Origin: Panonychus citri
Lineage: Eukaryota; Arthropoda; Arachnida; Trombidiformes; Tetranychidae
Reading direction: 5' to 3'
Length of the DNA: 64,000 nt
NCBI RefSeq assembly: GCF_014898815.1
Contig: NW_026515511.1
Span: 172,834-236,833 of the forward strand
The position numbers and the translations under genes were made by a program. Shown in pieces: positions 32,553 through 48,100 of the stretch. Position 1 is the stretch's first letter. Every line of letters starts with the position of its first letter. Below the pieces are notes generated by a model. It saw nothing but the letters and a program-made list of their open reading frames with translations. It was not told the DNA's origin and searched no databases.

Positions 32553-34686
32553 TTTAATGATAATTAAAAAGAGGATCATTGAACAACAAAGATTGTGAGG
32601 CCAAATTGATTGTTTTTTAAGATCATCTTTAATTAATGCTACTTAATTGTTGTTATAAATACAATTTAATCATCAACAATCATTTGCTATTTTGGATAAC
32701 ACTTATCTTCAAACTTTATTTAAATCAAATTGTTTTAATCACCAAAATATTAATACAATTTAACAAACCATTGACAATCACATGATAATATTAATTAGCG
32801 TTAACACTTGATTAACAATTTAACTTGATTAAATTGTTGCCTCTTTTTGTATCTCTGGTCCTTTTTTATATACTCATCATCATTTGATGACAATTAACCG
32901 ATATATTGATTTCAACTGTTACCGACAATTAAAATTGATTGTCTATTAATCGTCCATCTTTCAATGATTAATCATGAAACTCATGATATTGAACAACAAG
33001 AAAATCAACTGATTAAATTCATAATATTATCTATTTGATTAAGAACATTAAATTTGTAAAAAGAAATCGTTGTGACTTTTTTTTTTGAGTATCAATTGCG
33101 GAACAATTTACAATTAGATCAATAATCATCGGTAGATTTCAGATTGTACGATAATCGTTCATTGACCTTAATCATTATAAATTGTGTTTAGTTTGTCATT
33201 TAATCATAATTAACGTTCATTGTTACCTAATTGTCATCAAAGGAAATGAGGAAAAAAAAGAGTAAATTGTGAGAAACGAAATCGTTGCAATTTAATCAAT
33301 TGTAGAATCATTTTTCTTAATGAACAAATGTAATTAACAAGTGATTATGTTAACATGATCAACTAGGATATTAACATTTGACAATTAACAAAATACAAGT
33401 ACATAAAGTTTATACTAATTAATTGATGTAATCGATTAAATTAATTAACTGATAGATTAACACCAACGAGTAATCAATTGATTTAATGTAAAAGCCTCTT
33501 GAAGATTAAATTTTTTTTGTTGCTCTCACAACTTAAGATTTATAATTGTTTGAAATTAACATTAATTGACCTTAAATTGATGATACAAGTTAATTGTACA
33601 TAGATTAAGTACCAATTAGAAAGGTAATTAACATTTATTGGAGAAAATTAAACAACCGGATTAAGGAAAGTTAATGACGAAAGTTGGATTAGGTGAGTCC
33701 AAGTATTCATCGAGTCCGTGATTTATGATTAGTAGATAATGTCAATCAAACTGTGATTGATTTACTTGCATCACAATTAAGAAGAGAGAGAGAAAAAATC
33801 TAATTAGTAAAGATACTAAATTAACTGATTAACTTAATTGTGCGTAAATCTGTTATTGTGAACACCAATTTAGTTAAAGTATCATCGTTATGATGATCAA
33901 ATGATTTGATTGATTTCTCTCGGACTCTCATCTTTAATTCATTTCTTTCTAATTAGATAACTAAATTAACAAGATTATGATTAAGATAATTGTTGAAGCA
34001 AAAACTTGAGAGCAATTTATGGGAAATTTTCTCCAAGGGCTTTTACAAGTCAAATTGTGAGATGATTAACTTTGATTAACAATTTCAATTGTATCGAGTG
34101 TGTTAATCAATCAAACCAAATACTAATAATTTATTAATAAGATTAACTCATTAAAAGGGGTTAATTAAAATTGAAGATTATTATTTTAGTTTCTCTCGTA
34201 ATTTGTATTGGAAACATTGATTGTGAAAGGAATTACAGTTAACTTAACCGGAAGGAATCAAACAGAGAAATGATCAACCTAAATAGTTAACTAATTTGAT
34301 CAACAATTAACCATTAGATTGATAAAGAGGAGACAAAGTGTCAAGAATAGTCAAAGATTAAATTGGTTAGTAATCATCGTGATCATGGTTACTATTATTA
34401 TATTTTAATCTGTAAACAGTTTCGTTAATCAGTAAACAAAATTGTTGATTGTATTTGTTTGTCAATCGCAATAATAATAATTAAAGTAAATAGAGTAGTT
34501 AAGATGTTGATGATTGGTAACTAAAACTAATCGTGATTTATGACAATCATATTGTAATTGATATTTGCTTGATTAAAATAAGACGATTAAGATTAAACCA
34601 GTTCGACTATTATTTATTTTTACTCATTCGTTTCATGGTTTTCCGATTGTTTTTCAATTTAATATCAAACGATTTAACTTTGCCTT
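32553..34686. other. Long AT-rich intergenic region
   Basis: Over 2 kb of TTAATTG-type DNA with no frame, homology or tandem repeat that I can identify. Confidence 0.6.
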
Positions 34687-35166
34687 TTAATGAGATCGCT
34701 TGACCTTTTGCTGACCAATGTCATGATCCAATGATTCAATTAATTCAATCAATCTATCGACATGAGATTCCATTTGTTGATACCAACGTTCATTTGGATC
34801 ATAAGTTTGACACCAAAGTTTGTCAACTTCATGGGGAGTTAGACGATCTTCAACGGTAAATGTTTCGACGATTTGTTGACTTGATACCGATCGATCTTCG
34901 TGATTTATGACACTTCTATTAGCGTTGACACAACAATAGCAACAAAATATTCGAGACCATAAATTACTTTCATATTGTTCAATTGCAATTAAATCCATTT
35001 CAATTTGATTGAGTGTCAGTCCAGTTTCATTTAGATTCGTGTTCGTTGAGTTTAATAATTTCCCTTGAGATTTCAATTCCTTTTGAGCTTTTTTACCAAT
35101 AGATTCAACTTTTCTCGCTCTTCGGGTGATTGATTGTTTCAATTCCGTCACACTTTCATTAACCAT
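34687..35166 (-). CDS. SNAP-25-like Qb-SNARE protein, short
   Basis: A single-exon 159-residue protein starting at the second Met of the frame (the first ATG; upstream codons begin with TTG). Residues about 15-75 form a heptad-patterned coiled coil with LKSQGKLL, whose Gln matches the zero-layer Gln of the SNAP-25 first SNARE motif (EQGEQL), followed by a CCYCC cluster at the position of the SNAP-25 palmitoylation cysteines. A second region (ERWYQQMESHVDRLIELIESLDHDIGQQ) resembles the first half of the second SNARE motif, then ends in KVKRSH. SNAP-25 relatives are about 200-280 residues, so the C-terminal half of the Qc motif is missing. Membrane fusion is the family role; a divergent or truncated paralogue is the best reading. 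Confidence 0.6.
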   Translation of the reverse strand: MVNESVTELKQSITRRARKVESIGKKAQKELKSQGKLLNSTNTNLNETGLTLNQIEMDLIAIEQYESNLWSRIFCCYCCVNANRSVINHEDRSVSSQQIVETFTVEDRLTPHEVDKLWCQTYDPNERWYQQMESHVDRLIELIESLDHDIGQQKVKRSH

Positions 35167-35817
35167 GGTCTTAATAGTAAACAATTAACCCGAGATTTGG
35201 TCAATCAATCAGAGAGTTAGAAATTAATCCAGTTTATACAACCTTGTTAATCGAGATCTTTGTATAAGATGTAAAATCAAATTACATAACAATCAACGTC
35301 GATTATCAGTTTAATATATCAACCACTTCATCCAAGATATTAATTGATAATATTAATCATTTGAATATTTGAATAGTTCCAAAAGTGAATTAACTTTGAT
35401 ATGAAAATGAAACAGAAAAAAAAGATCAACAATCAATAAAAACAGTTAATGATAAAAGAATTAGAAAATTACAATCAAAGATTCGATAATCAAAAAAATG
35501 GACATTAATTATTACTCAATTAGTAGTTATTGACAATTAATAGTTTCCATTATTGTAATATATCAACAGGTATTGATTGTTGATTGCAATCACATTATAA
35601 TTATTACATGAGTTCTAATCAACTCTAAGATGATTGAAATGTCTGATTAGTTTAATGAAATGGTCAAAATGAAATGTAAAGTTAATCATGATTCTTACGT
35701 TTAATTGTAATACACTGATTAACTTGTTATCGTTCTTATCCTCTCAACACTCTGTAATCAACTCTTGTTAGATCGATGAACGACCCTTTCAAAACTTGAG
35801 ATGAATTCAAATGTAAG

Positions 35818-36058
35818 AGGAAGATGAAATGATGATGATGATGAAGATGAGAGATGTTTTCGCTCAAGTTACTGGTGATGAAGATGATTAAGATGATGGA
35901 GATGATGAAAAGTAGAATATGTTAAGACACATGTGAAGAAGATGATAAGCAATGAGAGATGGAGGTGAAATTATTTGAAAGAGAAGATGATGATGATGAA
36001 GATGAAGAAGATGAAGAAGAGGGAGGAGGAAGAAAAGATGATGATAAGAAGATGAAAT
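35818..36058. repeat. (GATGAA)n-like purine-rich repeat
   Basis: About 240 bases dominated by GATGAT, GAAGAT and GGAGGAG units on the plus strand, 120-360 bases upstream of the lipid-transfer gene start. It does not form a long frame. Purine strands of this kind can adopt triplex structures or act as GAGA-like elements, which is inference. Confidence 0.7.
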
Positions 36059-36121
36059 TATTACCATTGATCGATTATCTCAATATCTCTTAACTTTTGC
36101 GAAGGTGAAAATATTTAGGCG

Positions 36122-36129
36122 ACTATAAA
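36122..36129 (+). promoter_or_regulatory. TATA box of the apolipophorin-like gene
   Basis: CTATAAAT about 50 bases upstream of the start codon, in a region with few other promoter-like words. Spacing suggests a very short 5' UTR of roughly 20-25 bases. Confidence 0.55.
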
Positions 36130-36176
36130 TTGCGAAGACAATTAGTTGATCATTAGCACTGAGAATCTTGATCAAA

Positions 36177-39100
36177 ATGGATCTCAGGTTAGGATTAATT
36201 ATATTCACTTTTTACTGTGTTACAACAGTTACACCAGGTTAGTAATTAAGTTAATTAGTCAAATAATCAATTAAATTAACAATGGAAACTAGTTGATCAT
36301 ATTTAATGTAATTAAACAAAAACAAAACAAAAAACTTTTCAAAAACTATTTTTGCACCAAACCAAATGATCAGTTTAATTGTTTAATTTGTTTCCATTTT
36401 TAAAAGTTTAATTGTTTTATTTAATCATTTTACCGTTAATTCAAATCATCTAGTAATTAATTTATTGATTAAAAGTTTTTCTTTTCAATGTGTGTTTCAT
36501 ATCATAATCAAAATTAATTGTTTCTCATCATTGCGTTTCCGTTTAATTAAATTTCTAATCATCATTATTAATTATGTTTCTTTTTTTTTTCTTCTTAATC
36601 TTTCATCATCATCATTAATGGTTAACAATTAACAGCTAAATTACCAATAACCAAATCTGGAAATCAATGCTCCCTTCATTGTACAGGTAAGAATCAAATT
36701 TAATTGTTTCTCGTCGTTCTGTATTTCTGTTTATCCTGATTAACGGTTTAATTGTCACGTAAATCAGTTAGATAGTGATAGAACTAAATTGTTACTGATT
36801 TAATCACTTTCACTTTTTGTTTTCTTGCTTCTTGATTGTCACAATCAAGAATAATAATAATGATAACTGATGAGAAAGTGTTTAGCTCAGGTCTAAGAAT
36901 GAAATTCTGATGAATCATGTTTTGTCTGGTGTTTATTGTAATTAGAATTGAAAATTAATCATGATAATTAAAGAGAGAGAGAGAGAGATAATTAACTGAT
37001 TGTAATTAATAAGAAAAGAGTCAAATCTGATAATAAGGTAGATGAACAATTGAAGTTTTCATTGAACTTTGATCAAACATTTAAGACTATGAATGTTCAA
37101 GTGTTTACGGATACTTGTAATTAAGATTTTGTTTCTTGATTGTTATCAACAATTAAGATGAATTAACTTGTTCAAATTGAGTCTTTCATTTATAGCATTT
37201 AGATCAACACTTAAACATTGAAACTACACTCAAAGTAATTACCTTTTCCTGGATATTAATCATAATCAATAACAACAATTGACTTTCACTCGCAATCTTA
37301 ATACACAATTCATTTAATTATCTTGATGATTAAATTAAACGATTAACTTGATACACGTACCTTGAAATAGTAAACATGTTATTAAATATCCTTTTCCTGG
37401 TTTACCAAATTACCGATGTTAATTAATTTGATCTTTAAACTGATGATAGATAATCAATATAACCTTGAAAGTTAATAGAACCCAATCAATATTAATTCAG
37501 TTTGATTTACTGGTAAACACTTTAGGAAAACAAACATTTGATCATCTAAATTGATTTTAAAATTAAATTAAAATCTATCCTTGATTATGTGTTCACTTGA
37601 AGGCATTTCAATTGATTAACTACTAGAAAATGTTGACAGATTAGTTAATTCAATCAATTCATTGTAATCAATTGATTCTGTTCATCTTTTGTTGGTTCAA
37701 TGTTTAACTTAATCTTATTGATACTCCTAATAATTACATCCTCAACTTATTATATCCTGATTGTTGTGGTTAATTGTATTTTCTTACTTAATTTTATATC
37801 CATTAGAATCCAAAAATCTACTCTATCAACCTGGAAAAACTTATATCTACGATTATGATGGAAAAACTCAAATAAGCTCGGCTGAAGGAAACGGACAAGT
37901 GATCGAGGTTAAGGCCAAAGCTCATGTTTCGGTCATTGACAATTGTGAATTAAGTTTACAGGTAATTAGTTGATTAAATTGTAATGAGTTTATGTTGAAT
38001 GGTGATATTGACTGTTGGCACTTTTTTCTGTTTTGATTTAGTTGAAAAATGTTCAACTTAAAGGCTTAGAATCTGAAAATGAGGCTATTAAAGAGCTTCA
38101 AGATCGTCCTATTGGATTTTCGTACCAAGATGGTTCGGTAGCTTCGGTTTGTCCATCGGCTGAAGATTCAACTTGGTCAGTTAATGTTAAAAAAGCGATC
38201 ATTTCAGCACTTCAAGTATCTTCAACACCAAAATCTGGTAAGACAATTGTCACTGAAATTGATATTCTTGGTCATTGTGAAACACAATATGAGGCGATTG
38301 CGATTCCCTCTTCATCAAACACTTTAAAATCAATTAAAAAGACCAAAAATTTGCGAAATTGTCACCACCGACAAGCCAATCTATTCTCATTGTTTCCAAC
38401 CAAATACTCATCGGAATCAAATGGTATTCAAAATATTCCATTCTTGCCAATGAACATTCCTGTTCAATTGAAGTCTCCAAAGAATCAATCGTCTCCAGAG
38501 TAATTTGCACCGATTCAGCGACACTTCTTCCTCTATCATGGTCCAAATCAGCCTCATCTGGTTTCGATTCAATGTTGACCTTAACTCTTGAAGCTTCAGT
38601 TCCAAGCTCATCAGTCCGACCGATTGATTCATCTAAGCGACAAACATTGGCCTTTAAACATACACTCAAAGAGTCTTGGGCTTCAGCCAAAAGCGATGCC
38701 AATCAAGTGATCAATTTACTTAAAGATCTTTGTAGTTCCATCGAAGATGAAGTCAAATCAAATGTTCCATCAAGATTCGCCGAACTTGTCTATCATTTAC
38801 GAAGCTTATCGCCATCATCAACATCCAAAATCTGGTCAGCCATTAGTAAGAACGAAATTTGTCCATCAACATCCAAATTATCGGATCTATTCACTGATGC
38901 TCTCATCATGGACGGAAGTGAAGGATCACTCAAGGTTATCGTCGAACTGATCAACGAAGGTACATCCAGTCCATTAACTGTAAACTATTGGTTAACTTTA
39001 TTGGCTTTCGCTAGTTCACCAACTGAAGGTTCCATTAAATCACTTTTACCTTTAATTAAGAACAAGGCATTACCACGACAATCAGTTCTTGGCGTTTCAG

Positions 39101-42100
39101 CGCTAGTTCACAATTACTGCTCTTCTCCCGATGTTGATTGTACCTCATCACCAATTGTAAATGAAGTTACTCGAACCTTGGCCTCACGATTGGCTTATAA
39201 ATGTTCAGTTTCACCAGATACTGAAGACGATGCCATAGTTGCACTTAAGGGCTTAGCCAATGTTGCTCCTTATCTTTCAACAGGAGAAATCAGATCAATC
39301 CTCGAATGTTCAAAGGACTCAAATTCACTTTTCGTCCGAATAACTGCAATCGAAACACTTCAATCAGTCTCATGTTTAGATTCTGTCGCTCCAACAATGA
39401 TGGAATTGTTCATCTTACCTGAACTCGATGCAGAATTGAGAATCGCGGCTTATAAAAATGTCATCTCATGTCCATCGGCATCTAAAATTGAAGCGATCAT
39501 CACAACATTGGAAAATGAAAACTCAACTCAAGGTAAGTGAATATAATAATTTCACCCAACTAATCCCAACTAATCCAAATCTTGATAATCTCTTTCAGTT
39601 GGTTCATATGTGGTCTCACATTTATCCAATATCCAAGAATCGTCCGATCCATTGAAAAGTGAAATTAAATTATACTTAACTGGAATCAAGATTCCATTGA
39701 AATCTTTCCCTCAAGACATTCGTAAATATTCAAGATATTATGAATTATCTCAACATTTCTCCAAGATCAATGTCGGGGCTGTTGTCGAATCTGATGTTAT
39801 CTTTGATGGATCATACATCCCACGATCAATCAAGGCCAATCTTTCAGTTCCAATCTTCGGTTCATCGATCAATTTTGCAGAGGTTGGTTTCCGACAAAAG
39901 GGACTTGAAAATTCAATCCAGAGTCTCTTTGGACCATCAGGATCTCTTAAAGATAAAAATTGGAGAGAAATCTTGGAAACCTTAGCGACAGCTCTTCTCA
40001 ATGAGAACGATCCAAACGAAATTGAAGCCAATCGTTATCGATTAGCTCGTCGATCAGTCCAATGGCCATTCAAACCTGTCAAACTCGAATCTCTCGTGAA
40101 AAAGGCGACCATCACTCCCGCTCCAGTCGAAGGTTCAATGTACCTCAAGGTAGATGGTAAAACCATCATTTATCTATCCGTAGCTGATGCGAAAAAAGAT
40201 TCAATCAAATCAATTTTTGATTCTCGACTCGAGAACGTTGTTAAATCAGCTAAATACGATCGAGCCTTTAGCTTCATGGTTATGGACTCAATTCATCAAT
40301 TCCCTGGTATCAATGGATTCCCAATCAAAATTGACATTAATTCAACAGCAGTAGTTGGTTACAAACAAACTGACGAAACAATTTACCCAAGGTAATTATA
40401 AGACAACCAATTACTACACTTTCATGTTGACAAACAATTTAAAATTGATCACATGGGTTTTGCTTTTTATCAATTAACTTGATGCGGTTAAATCAAAATC
40501 AATCAATCATTTGTTTCTCACATTTTATTTTTATCGTTTCCTATTTTTTTTAGTCTTGCTTCCCAATTATCTGTTAAAATTGGTTTTGATGCTCGAACCT
40601 CACAACCTGGACTCAAATGGGTGACCACAGTTAACTCTGCACCCGCTTTGTCAGCTCAGGTCAAATACAAGAATTCAATTCCAGTTAATGTCACTTTGTC
40701 CATTCCAAAGGAAACTTTAACCCTTTTCCATTACAAGAGTGAACTAATTTCAATCGCTGCTGATAATTCAGAGAAACAAATTCGATCGGCAAACTCCCGT
40801 CATCACGATGGTTGCACCTAAAGTTTCACCAAATCTCTGGGATTTGAATTATGTGGTGAATTTACAGCACCCAAACCTTTATTTACTTTGAACTCTCCAT
40901 TTATACCATTTAATGGACCAATGAATTTTGATATTTCTCTTCGTAAAACCGATAAATCAATGAAAGGATGGACCTTCTTCATGGAAATTCCTGATGATCA
41001 TGAAATTGAACACAGAGTTTACAAAATTGGCTTCGATAAACCAGGATCAATGGTCAACAGTGAATACAAATTATCTTTGGGTTTCATCAACAAGATCAAT
41101 TCAAAATCGAATTACAGAAATGTCCAATTTTCATTGAATTCACCATTCAAATCCATTGATGCTCTTGTTTCTAGTGAATTCGGAGATAAAATTGTTCAAG
41201 TTCGAGGTGGACTCGTTGTTGATTTCGAGAAAAGTTATACCGTCATGGCGAGATTGACCAACCAACAACCTGGAAAAGATATGGTTTATGAAGGTGAAAT
41301 TTTACTTGGACTTGACCATCTTATCGGACGGACAATCAACATCAAGAGTAAAATGTCAATCAAAGAGGACAATTCAATCAACTTCGTTGTTAAACCTGAC
41401 AACGGTGTTTCATACATCGAAGGTGCCGTTAGTTTGACTCAACCTCGTGTTGACATTTTGGTGATTTACGATTCATCTCATTCAAAATGTCAAGTTCAAT
41501 GAGTCGAGAAAATCTGGTCTGAAAAATAACTTCAATCTTTCCTATCGAAAACCAAATTCAAACAAAGAGGAAAAATTAACTCTCAAGTTCATTCAAACAA
41601 TCGCTCACTGGTTCAATCCACAAGTACATCAGTAAAGTTGAAGGTTCGGCTAGTAAATGGCCAAAGAATAGCTTCTTGGTTACATGGGAATCATCTTATG
41701 CTCCATGGGAATTGGTTGAAAACGATTTGACCATTGAAACGGGATATAAATCATCTCGAGGCTATTCAAGTAAATCAAAGATCACTCAAGTATCACGATT
41801 CACCGGTTTGACCGGAGATTATTCCGATGTTTTCGCCCGTAATACTCTTGTCATCGATGTTGCTGGAGTCTATTACAAAGCTAATTTCATGGCTAATGGA
41901 CAGTTGACCAGTTCTTCACCAAGAGCAAAGATTGACTTTACTGGTGGAAACCGATCCAATGGAGACAAACACAAAGTTTTAATTGACTTTGAGCTGAAAC
42001 TAAGCCACTTTTCCGATCAACTTCATCTGCAATCATCCGATTGGGATCCGTTTCAGTCAATTTTGCTGATTCACTTTCCGAAAAGAGTCAAGGTCAATTC

Positions 42101-45100
42101 GTTGGTAACAACGAGCTCATGATTTCTGGATCTACTTTCTGGACTGTGGGATACAACTACTCTAAAGGTAACGACAATCAATATAAGATGACCCGAGGTT
42201 TAGACATGTCAATCAAACTACCAAGTTACAACATCGATTTCACTCAAGATGGATCATTTGTCATGGAAAATGACCAAATTATCGTCACAACCATGGGCTC
42301 GAATAGACAATCAAAACTTTGGTCAATCGATAGTAAAATCAGTCAATCATCAAATTCATCGGTTAAAATAGATTTACATTCAATTGGCTCAGCTGAACTC
42401 GAAGTGTCACCTTTTGCTCCAACCCGTTTGGGTTACCTTAAATTGTCACGTAATGGTTACACCAAATTGAGCAAATTTGCTTATTCACCATCAAGCATTG
42501 GCATCGATTCCGAATTGAAATCAAAATCATCGCTTATTTACCAATTAGCCGGTAGATATAAGTCAATTAACAAATGGTCAACTTCAATCATAACCAAATC
42601 AGTTATATTAAGCGTTGCTCTTGCTCCTCAAAACGGTAAATTTGACCTTAAATTGACCAAACCACAGGTACATCATATCACATCGTTCTCAAAGGATCAG
42701 GCCACTTTTTCATTCACCACCGAAACCAAACAACAATCGAAACCAATTTTATCAATGAAGACAGATTACCATTCAGCGGAACATTGGCCGTTGAATTTGT
42801 TTCAAATCCCGTTGAACTTCATTCAGAAGCTACTTTTAAATCAATCGATCGATTGGAATTGGAATCAAATCTTAATTTGAAAAAATACGGAAAATTTTTC
42901 ACCATTGAAGCTTCACGAGTCAAGAAAAATGTTAAAATCAATCTAACTGGACGAGATATTTTCTCAGTCAAATGTAATATCGATTCAACTGAGAATTTCA
43001 AACTTGACATTGATATAACTGACCAAGGAACAACCGGACTTGAGATTAGTAACAAACCCGATCTGAAAGCTTGCACTTAATGGTAATTATCCATCATCCG
43101 GTTGGGAACAATCAACTTTAATCCAACACACATCAGAAGCGACAACCATTTTCTCAAACACCCAAAAACTGTCCCAAAGATATTTCTTCATCAATGGTCG
43201 ATTAGCTGAATCTTTATCCGCTCTCGATGTTAAACTTGGTGAAAGTGAATCACTTTACAGCGAATGGTCATCAGTTAAAGGAAAAGGTTCTCTTAAACTG
43301 ACCTCTGGTCAATATTCCTTTGATCATGATTCTTCCTTTCATTGGTATCTAACAAAGTGATTTTCTCATCATTAACCAGCAAATCATCAAAATCTCTGAT
43401 AAAAGTAAACTTTGACAGCGATCTTAGTTCAAAACTTGATTTAATCATGTCTCTTAACGATGATCATTCATTAAGTTTAGCTTTGGATTCCAAATCAAAC
43501 TCTCAAAATGCTAATCTTAAATTAACATCAAAATCTCAATCCTTGGATCATTTCACTAAAGTTAATTATGCACCTTCAGCGGACAGTTTTGACCTTAAAT
43601 CATCGACAACCTCGAAAGGTATTGATGTTGCTACAATTAAATTCCAATCAACTGCACGAGCACCAGTAACCATTGAAATCTACAGTCTCAAAGTGATCGG
43701 TACTTTCCAGGTCGAATCATCCGGCGGAGATAAACGATATGCATTGAAAGTTGTACATCCAATTAACTTGGAAACAGAAATTAACAACAAACAAAGATCA
43801 TCACAATTTAATGTCTACAGTGTTTACAAACACTTAAATGGCCAACCAATCTACGAAATTGATGCTAAAATCCAACCCAAAGGTCTATCAACTATTGACG
43901 TTAACATTGAGAAAATGAAAGGTCACTTGACTTACTCTTATTGGTCTTCAATCGGTGTGACTTTCGATAGTGGATCTGGTTTCGATCACCAAACAACAAT
44001 CAATCTCGATACTAAAACCTCAATTCTTGAGATTAAATCGTCATCCACAAAATCGGGCTCAGCTATTATTCATATCGATGGTTATTTTGATATCAATGAA
44101 CGAATGAGCCTCAAAGTTGTTAACGGACCTTGGGATGGAGCAATTGAAATGAACGTAGCTAATTCAGTCTTTACAACTTCATTGAACAATCAAGTTAAAG
44201 CTTTGATTCATTCAACTCGAGCCACTTTGAAGGAAGATCTTTTCACTTTAACATCAAACACAATGAAATCGTCGGTGGACCTTTTCTCATTAGACTGTCA
44301 ACTATCGGTCAACTCAAAATCTGAGGTTAAATTGTCAACACCAACTTGGAGCTCAACATCGACTTACAATGTCATCAAATCTTCAAGCAATTTCCAATTC
44401 ACTTTAAATAGACCTTCAATTTCATCCGAATACATCGCCACCGTGATTTACGATTCTCAAGCATCAAGCTTGAAATTGACCTCAAACATCCAAAGGAAAA
44501 CTTTGAAATCATCAATCGATTGTGAACTAAATGGTTCAGCTAAAAGTTGGTTCAAATATTCATCATCATCCAATGGAAGAATCGATTGCGAAGTTAATCC
44601 ATTTGGTACAATTAAGACCGCTAAGATTAGCATTGATTGGAAACCAACTCAGTTCATTCACAACAGCGAAATCAAGAACGATCAATTTGGATTAAAGGTC
44701 AAATCAACTTCTTCTCGATTCTCAAATTCAATCTACACTTTCAATGGAGAAATCGGATTCATCAATGAACAGTCACCTGGAATTGAATTGAATCTTGTCA
44801 CCGGAGCATCAAGTTATCGACACGCATCTTCATACTCATTGACCGAAAATTCAGCCAATTTACAATCAAAATCAATCGTCAATCGAGTAACTTTATGGGA
44901 TATCAAAGGTAATTTACCATTCAAACCAGACCAATTGTTGACCACATTCAATTTGGACTCACCAAGAGTATCTGGTAAAATTATTTTCGACCCAATCGAT
45001 CGATCAATCAAAATCGAGACCCTCGTCAAACAATCTAAACAAAAAATAGTTCTAAAGACAGTCTATGGTCCAATGGTCGTTGATTCTTTCACCTTCGATC

Positions 45101-48100
45101 TCTTGGGATGCAGATAAAGATCCAAATGCTCGTCTACTCATTTCTCGAGATGGTGAAACCAACGATTCCTCAAGAAAAGATTCATTCACCATGGAATATG
45201 GTTCCAATGTTAAGGCCAAGCTGTCAAGTAAAATAAACTACAATCTATTAACTGGTCCTCATGATGTTTCATTGGCTTTCAATTTACCAAATTCACCTAG
45301 TAAATCAATCTCTTTGGTTCATGAGATGACACCGTCAGAGATCAAATGTGCTTTCCGATTCTACGAAAATAACCAAGTTGTCCATCAATTGGTCCACGAA
45401 ATGCACATGGGCTCTGGATCGGTTACAATGGAAATTGGAACCAAATCAAGTTATCCAACATTCGATGGTCTTCATTTATCGTTCAAACACTCTCAAAATG
45501 CTTTCTCATCAATCACCAGTGAACTTAAAATTCAACCTTCTTCCGGTTCACCTTATTCAGTTAAACTCAATACTGAATCACCAGTTTCACGAAAAGAGAA
45601 ATCATTTATTGGTAAACTTTTGGTTAAAACACCGATCAATCAATATCGTCAACAAGGTATTACAATTAACCTTTCATGGACTCCTGAAGGAACACAATCA
45701 AGTGCTAACCTTAAAATCACTCGAGAATCTGGTGATTCAGCCTCATTCTCTAGCAGTTACTCTATGAAATCCTCTGGTGGTTCTTTGTCCCTTTCGTTAG
45801 ATGGTCCATTATCTGGTGTCTTTGATGGTTCTAAAGTCAAAGGGCAATTTGATAGTCGATCAAACAAAAAATCAGTTACATTTGATTCAGATATCATCAC
45901 AATTGGCTCATTTAATGTAATTCTTTCTGAACAAAGAGGAAAAGTCGAAGGTCAAGTTACTCTTTCATCACCACGAACATCTCGATATATTGGAACTCTC
46001 AAAACTAACATGAAAACTTTCATGGGAATTACTCATGAAGTATCACTGACACAAGATAATCTTGAACTATTTGCATCCAAATTAACTCTTGATTACGGTA
46101 AACCATTACTTGGTCAACTTATTGTCTCCTCTAAAGGTTCAGATGTCCTTCGTTTTGGACTCAATCGTTTCGATGTTTCATCTGAAGAAATCAAATACAT
46201 CGCTGATTACACTGGACCTAAAGGACCTTTGAAGGTTAATCTCAATTTACAATCAACTACAACTCTTTCCCAAATTGAATTACAAGTTTGTCCAGCCAGC
46301 CAATGTTACAGTCTACAAGCCACTGATATTATCAATCAATGGGGTCGAGATTCAAAAATAACTTATCGAAACGGTGCCCATTCTCGCGTCTATGCTGGTT
46401 CTTACATTTTCAAATCAAAATCTGGCGATTTCACTGCTTCCGGGTTGTTGAATTTAAATGGTGTTCCTTTCGGAGCTGAGCTACTCACAACTTCATCTAA
46501 ATCGATTGGAAAAATCATCTTGGCCCAAAGAATAATCGAAGCTCGAATCAAATCAACTGATTCAAAGTTTGTTATCGACTTCATGGCTGATGCTAAAAGA
46601 GAACCAAGTTCAAAGGTTACTATTGAAGCCGATTGGATCAATCAATCGATCCCATCAAAAGGAATAATTAATGTTAATTACAAACTTCGATTCGGCTCAT
46701 CTTCACTTTATCGACCAATTTCAGTTTCATTTTTATTCAAAAAAGATCCAACTGATGGACAAAAACCATTCGATTCTCGAATCATCTTGGATTTGGGAAA
46801 ATCTGATTCACAATCGTTGATCATTGAAAGTTATCTCGAAAATATTTCCTCGAACAACAAGTCAATCGCATTAACCATTTATCAACCTGGTTCATCGTCG
46901 AAAGTGAACTTTGCTTTAAAAGGTCACTTAGGCTACACTAAGACCCGATCATCAGCTGGAATCAATTGGTCCTGGATCGATGATAATTTGGTCAATCGTC
47001 GAGGATTCAACCTATTCAACATTGACATGGAAGCAAAAGAAATGACTTATATTGCTCATGGCGGTTTCAATGATATCTCAAGTCGAATTCAATATTTGAC
47101 TGATGATAAATCATCCAATCTAATTGGTGAGATGACAATCAATGGTAAAACGAAAAAGGGTCAACTAACTAGTGAATTAGAAGGTAATTGTGGATCAGTT
47201 AAAGTTTTCTGTAATAACAATTTAAAGAGGAAAATTGAAGCTTGTTACGAACCATATCAATCGGTCAAGATTAACAGTCAACGATTCAATTACGATTCTT
47301 CAGCCCAAACTGACCTTTCACTGATGTTATCTCAGAGAAACGGTAAAGTTTTAAAGGCTTCAATGAACTTGGATCCAAATTATTCAAAACAATTGGTAAG
47401 TCAAAATTGTCAACCTTCATCTTAACTGTTTTATTAATAATATTTTTCTTTTAAAGAAATCAATTGATTGGCCTTCAACCAACTTACGAAAACCTCAATG
47501 GAAAGGAATACCATCTACCTTATTAGTTGATTCCCAAATTTTCGTGGACATTTACGATCCAATCAGTAAATCAATTACTGTCGAAAGTATTGAACTTGTC
47601 AGCGAAATCAATCAACACACTTTACCTTTGAGAAGAGTCGTTGGCGATTATGCCCCAAAGCTATCGTTCAACATTCCAAAAATTGACATTTCTTCAATGT
47701 TTGATAGACTAATCAACAAGATCGATACAACAATTGACCTCAACTCCATGAAAGACTTTGCCCTCGACGTATTTTCATCATGCAAAAGTCGCGTTGACGA
47801 TATGACTGAAATTTTATCTGAAAATTGGCCCAAGATCAAAGCATCAATTTCTAAATGGACAAATGATTTAATAACTGGTATTTCACAATCAATCAAATCA
47901 AATTTATTTGAATCACAATATTTTCCAATGATGAGCAAAAAATTAAACCAATTAGCCAAATTACCTTGTAAATTAGCTAAATCGGTTTCAGTTAGAATGT
48001 CAAATGTTTACACCAGCTTAAAGAATCGTATCATGTCCAATCCCGATATCAAATCATTGGTCGATATTATCACCGGATTATATGTTGAAATTTTGACAGA

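Larger units (their letters stand above)
35167..36176. other. Intergenic region between divergent SNARE-like and apolipophorin-like genes
   Basis: AT-rich first half, then a GATGAA-type purine repeat (35818-36058) and the TATA box of the lipid-transfer gene. Confidence 0.55.
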
